DNA of 64,000 nt from Tridacna crocea. Taxonomy: Eukaryota; Mollusca; Bivalvia; Cardiida; Cardiidae. Shown here one piece after another: positions 63,998-64,000 of this stretch (position 1 is its first letter; every line of letters starts with the position of its first letter). The DNA lies in contig OX031061.1 of NCBI GenBank assembly GCA_943736015.1, positions 57,356,192 to 57,420,191 on the forward strand, read 5' to 3'. The position numbers and the translations under genes were made by a program. A model generated the notes under the pieces. That model was given only the letters and a program-made list of their open reading frames with translations, made no database searches and was not told the origin of the DNA.

Positions 63998-64000
63998 CTG

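Overview
The window is eukaryotic, AT-rich, animal-type intergenic or intronic DNA made almost entirely of repeats. tRNA-derived SINEs, a FLYWCH-type Mutator-like transposase, a decayed Ty3/gypsy element and a dispersed ggacagacag/tataccccc repeat together suggest a lophotrochozoan, most likely a bivalve mollusc. That is inference, since no host gene is visible that would fix the species. I found no convincing host coding exon, no true tRNA or rRNA gene and no CRISPR array. The only long reading frames belong to transposable elements.

Layout: 100-410 is a dispersed repeat. 485-4318 is a large 27-30 bp minisatellite with higher-order structure. 5763-6761 is a 999 bp TIR element. From about 4.5 kb to 63.8 kb lie roughly 100 whole or broken copies of short TTAA-flanked hairpin transposons. 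Their termini (TTAA-CCC(A/T)TTACC... with the mirror at the other end) fit piggyBac-type MITEs. I name them hpA (most copies), hpB, hpC and hpG. In the evidence, '+' means the short arm (CCCATTACCACACAATC side) is on the left. An hpA copy is about 229 bp: a short arm, a near-perfect 67 bp palindrome centred on CTGGT-N-ACCAG, and a long arm ending in TGGTAAAGAGTTAA. Between and inside them lie SINEs, a second palindrome family (famD, core GATCAAGATCAGACTGCAC), several single foldback elements, a 47 bp minisatellite (37655-38825), a miniature LTR element with a tRNA-like sequence in each LTR (53205-53653), a 2989 bp MULE (55237-58225) encoding an apparently intact transposase, and the 3' half of a Ty3/gypsy element (59254 to about 62278).

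The elements are heavily nested: MITEs in SINEs, MITEs in MITEs, a SINE in a MITE, and the MULE in an older repeat. The filled sites support the assigned ends and target duplications. No proteins here work together as a pathway. The MULE transposase probably serves its own element. No piggyBac transposase that could move the TTAA elements is present in the window.
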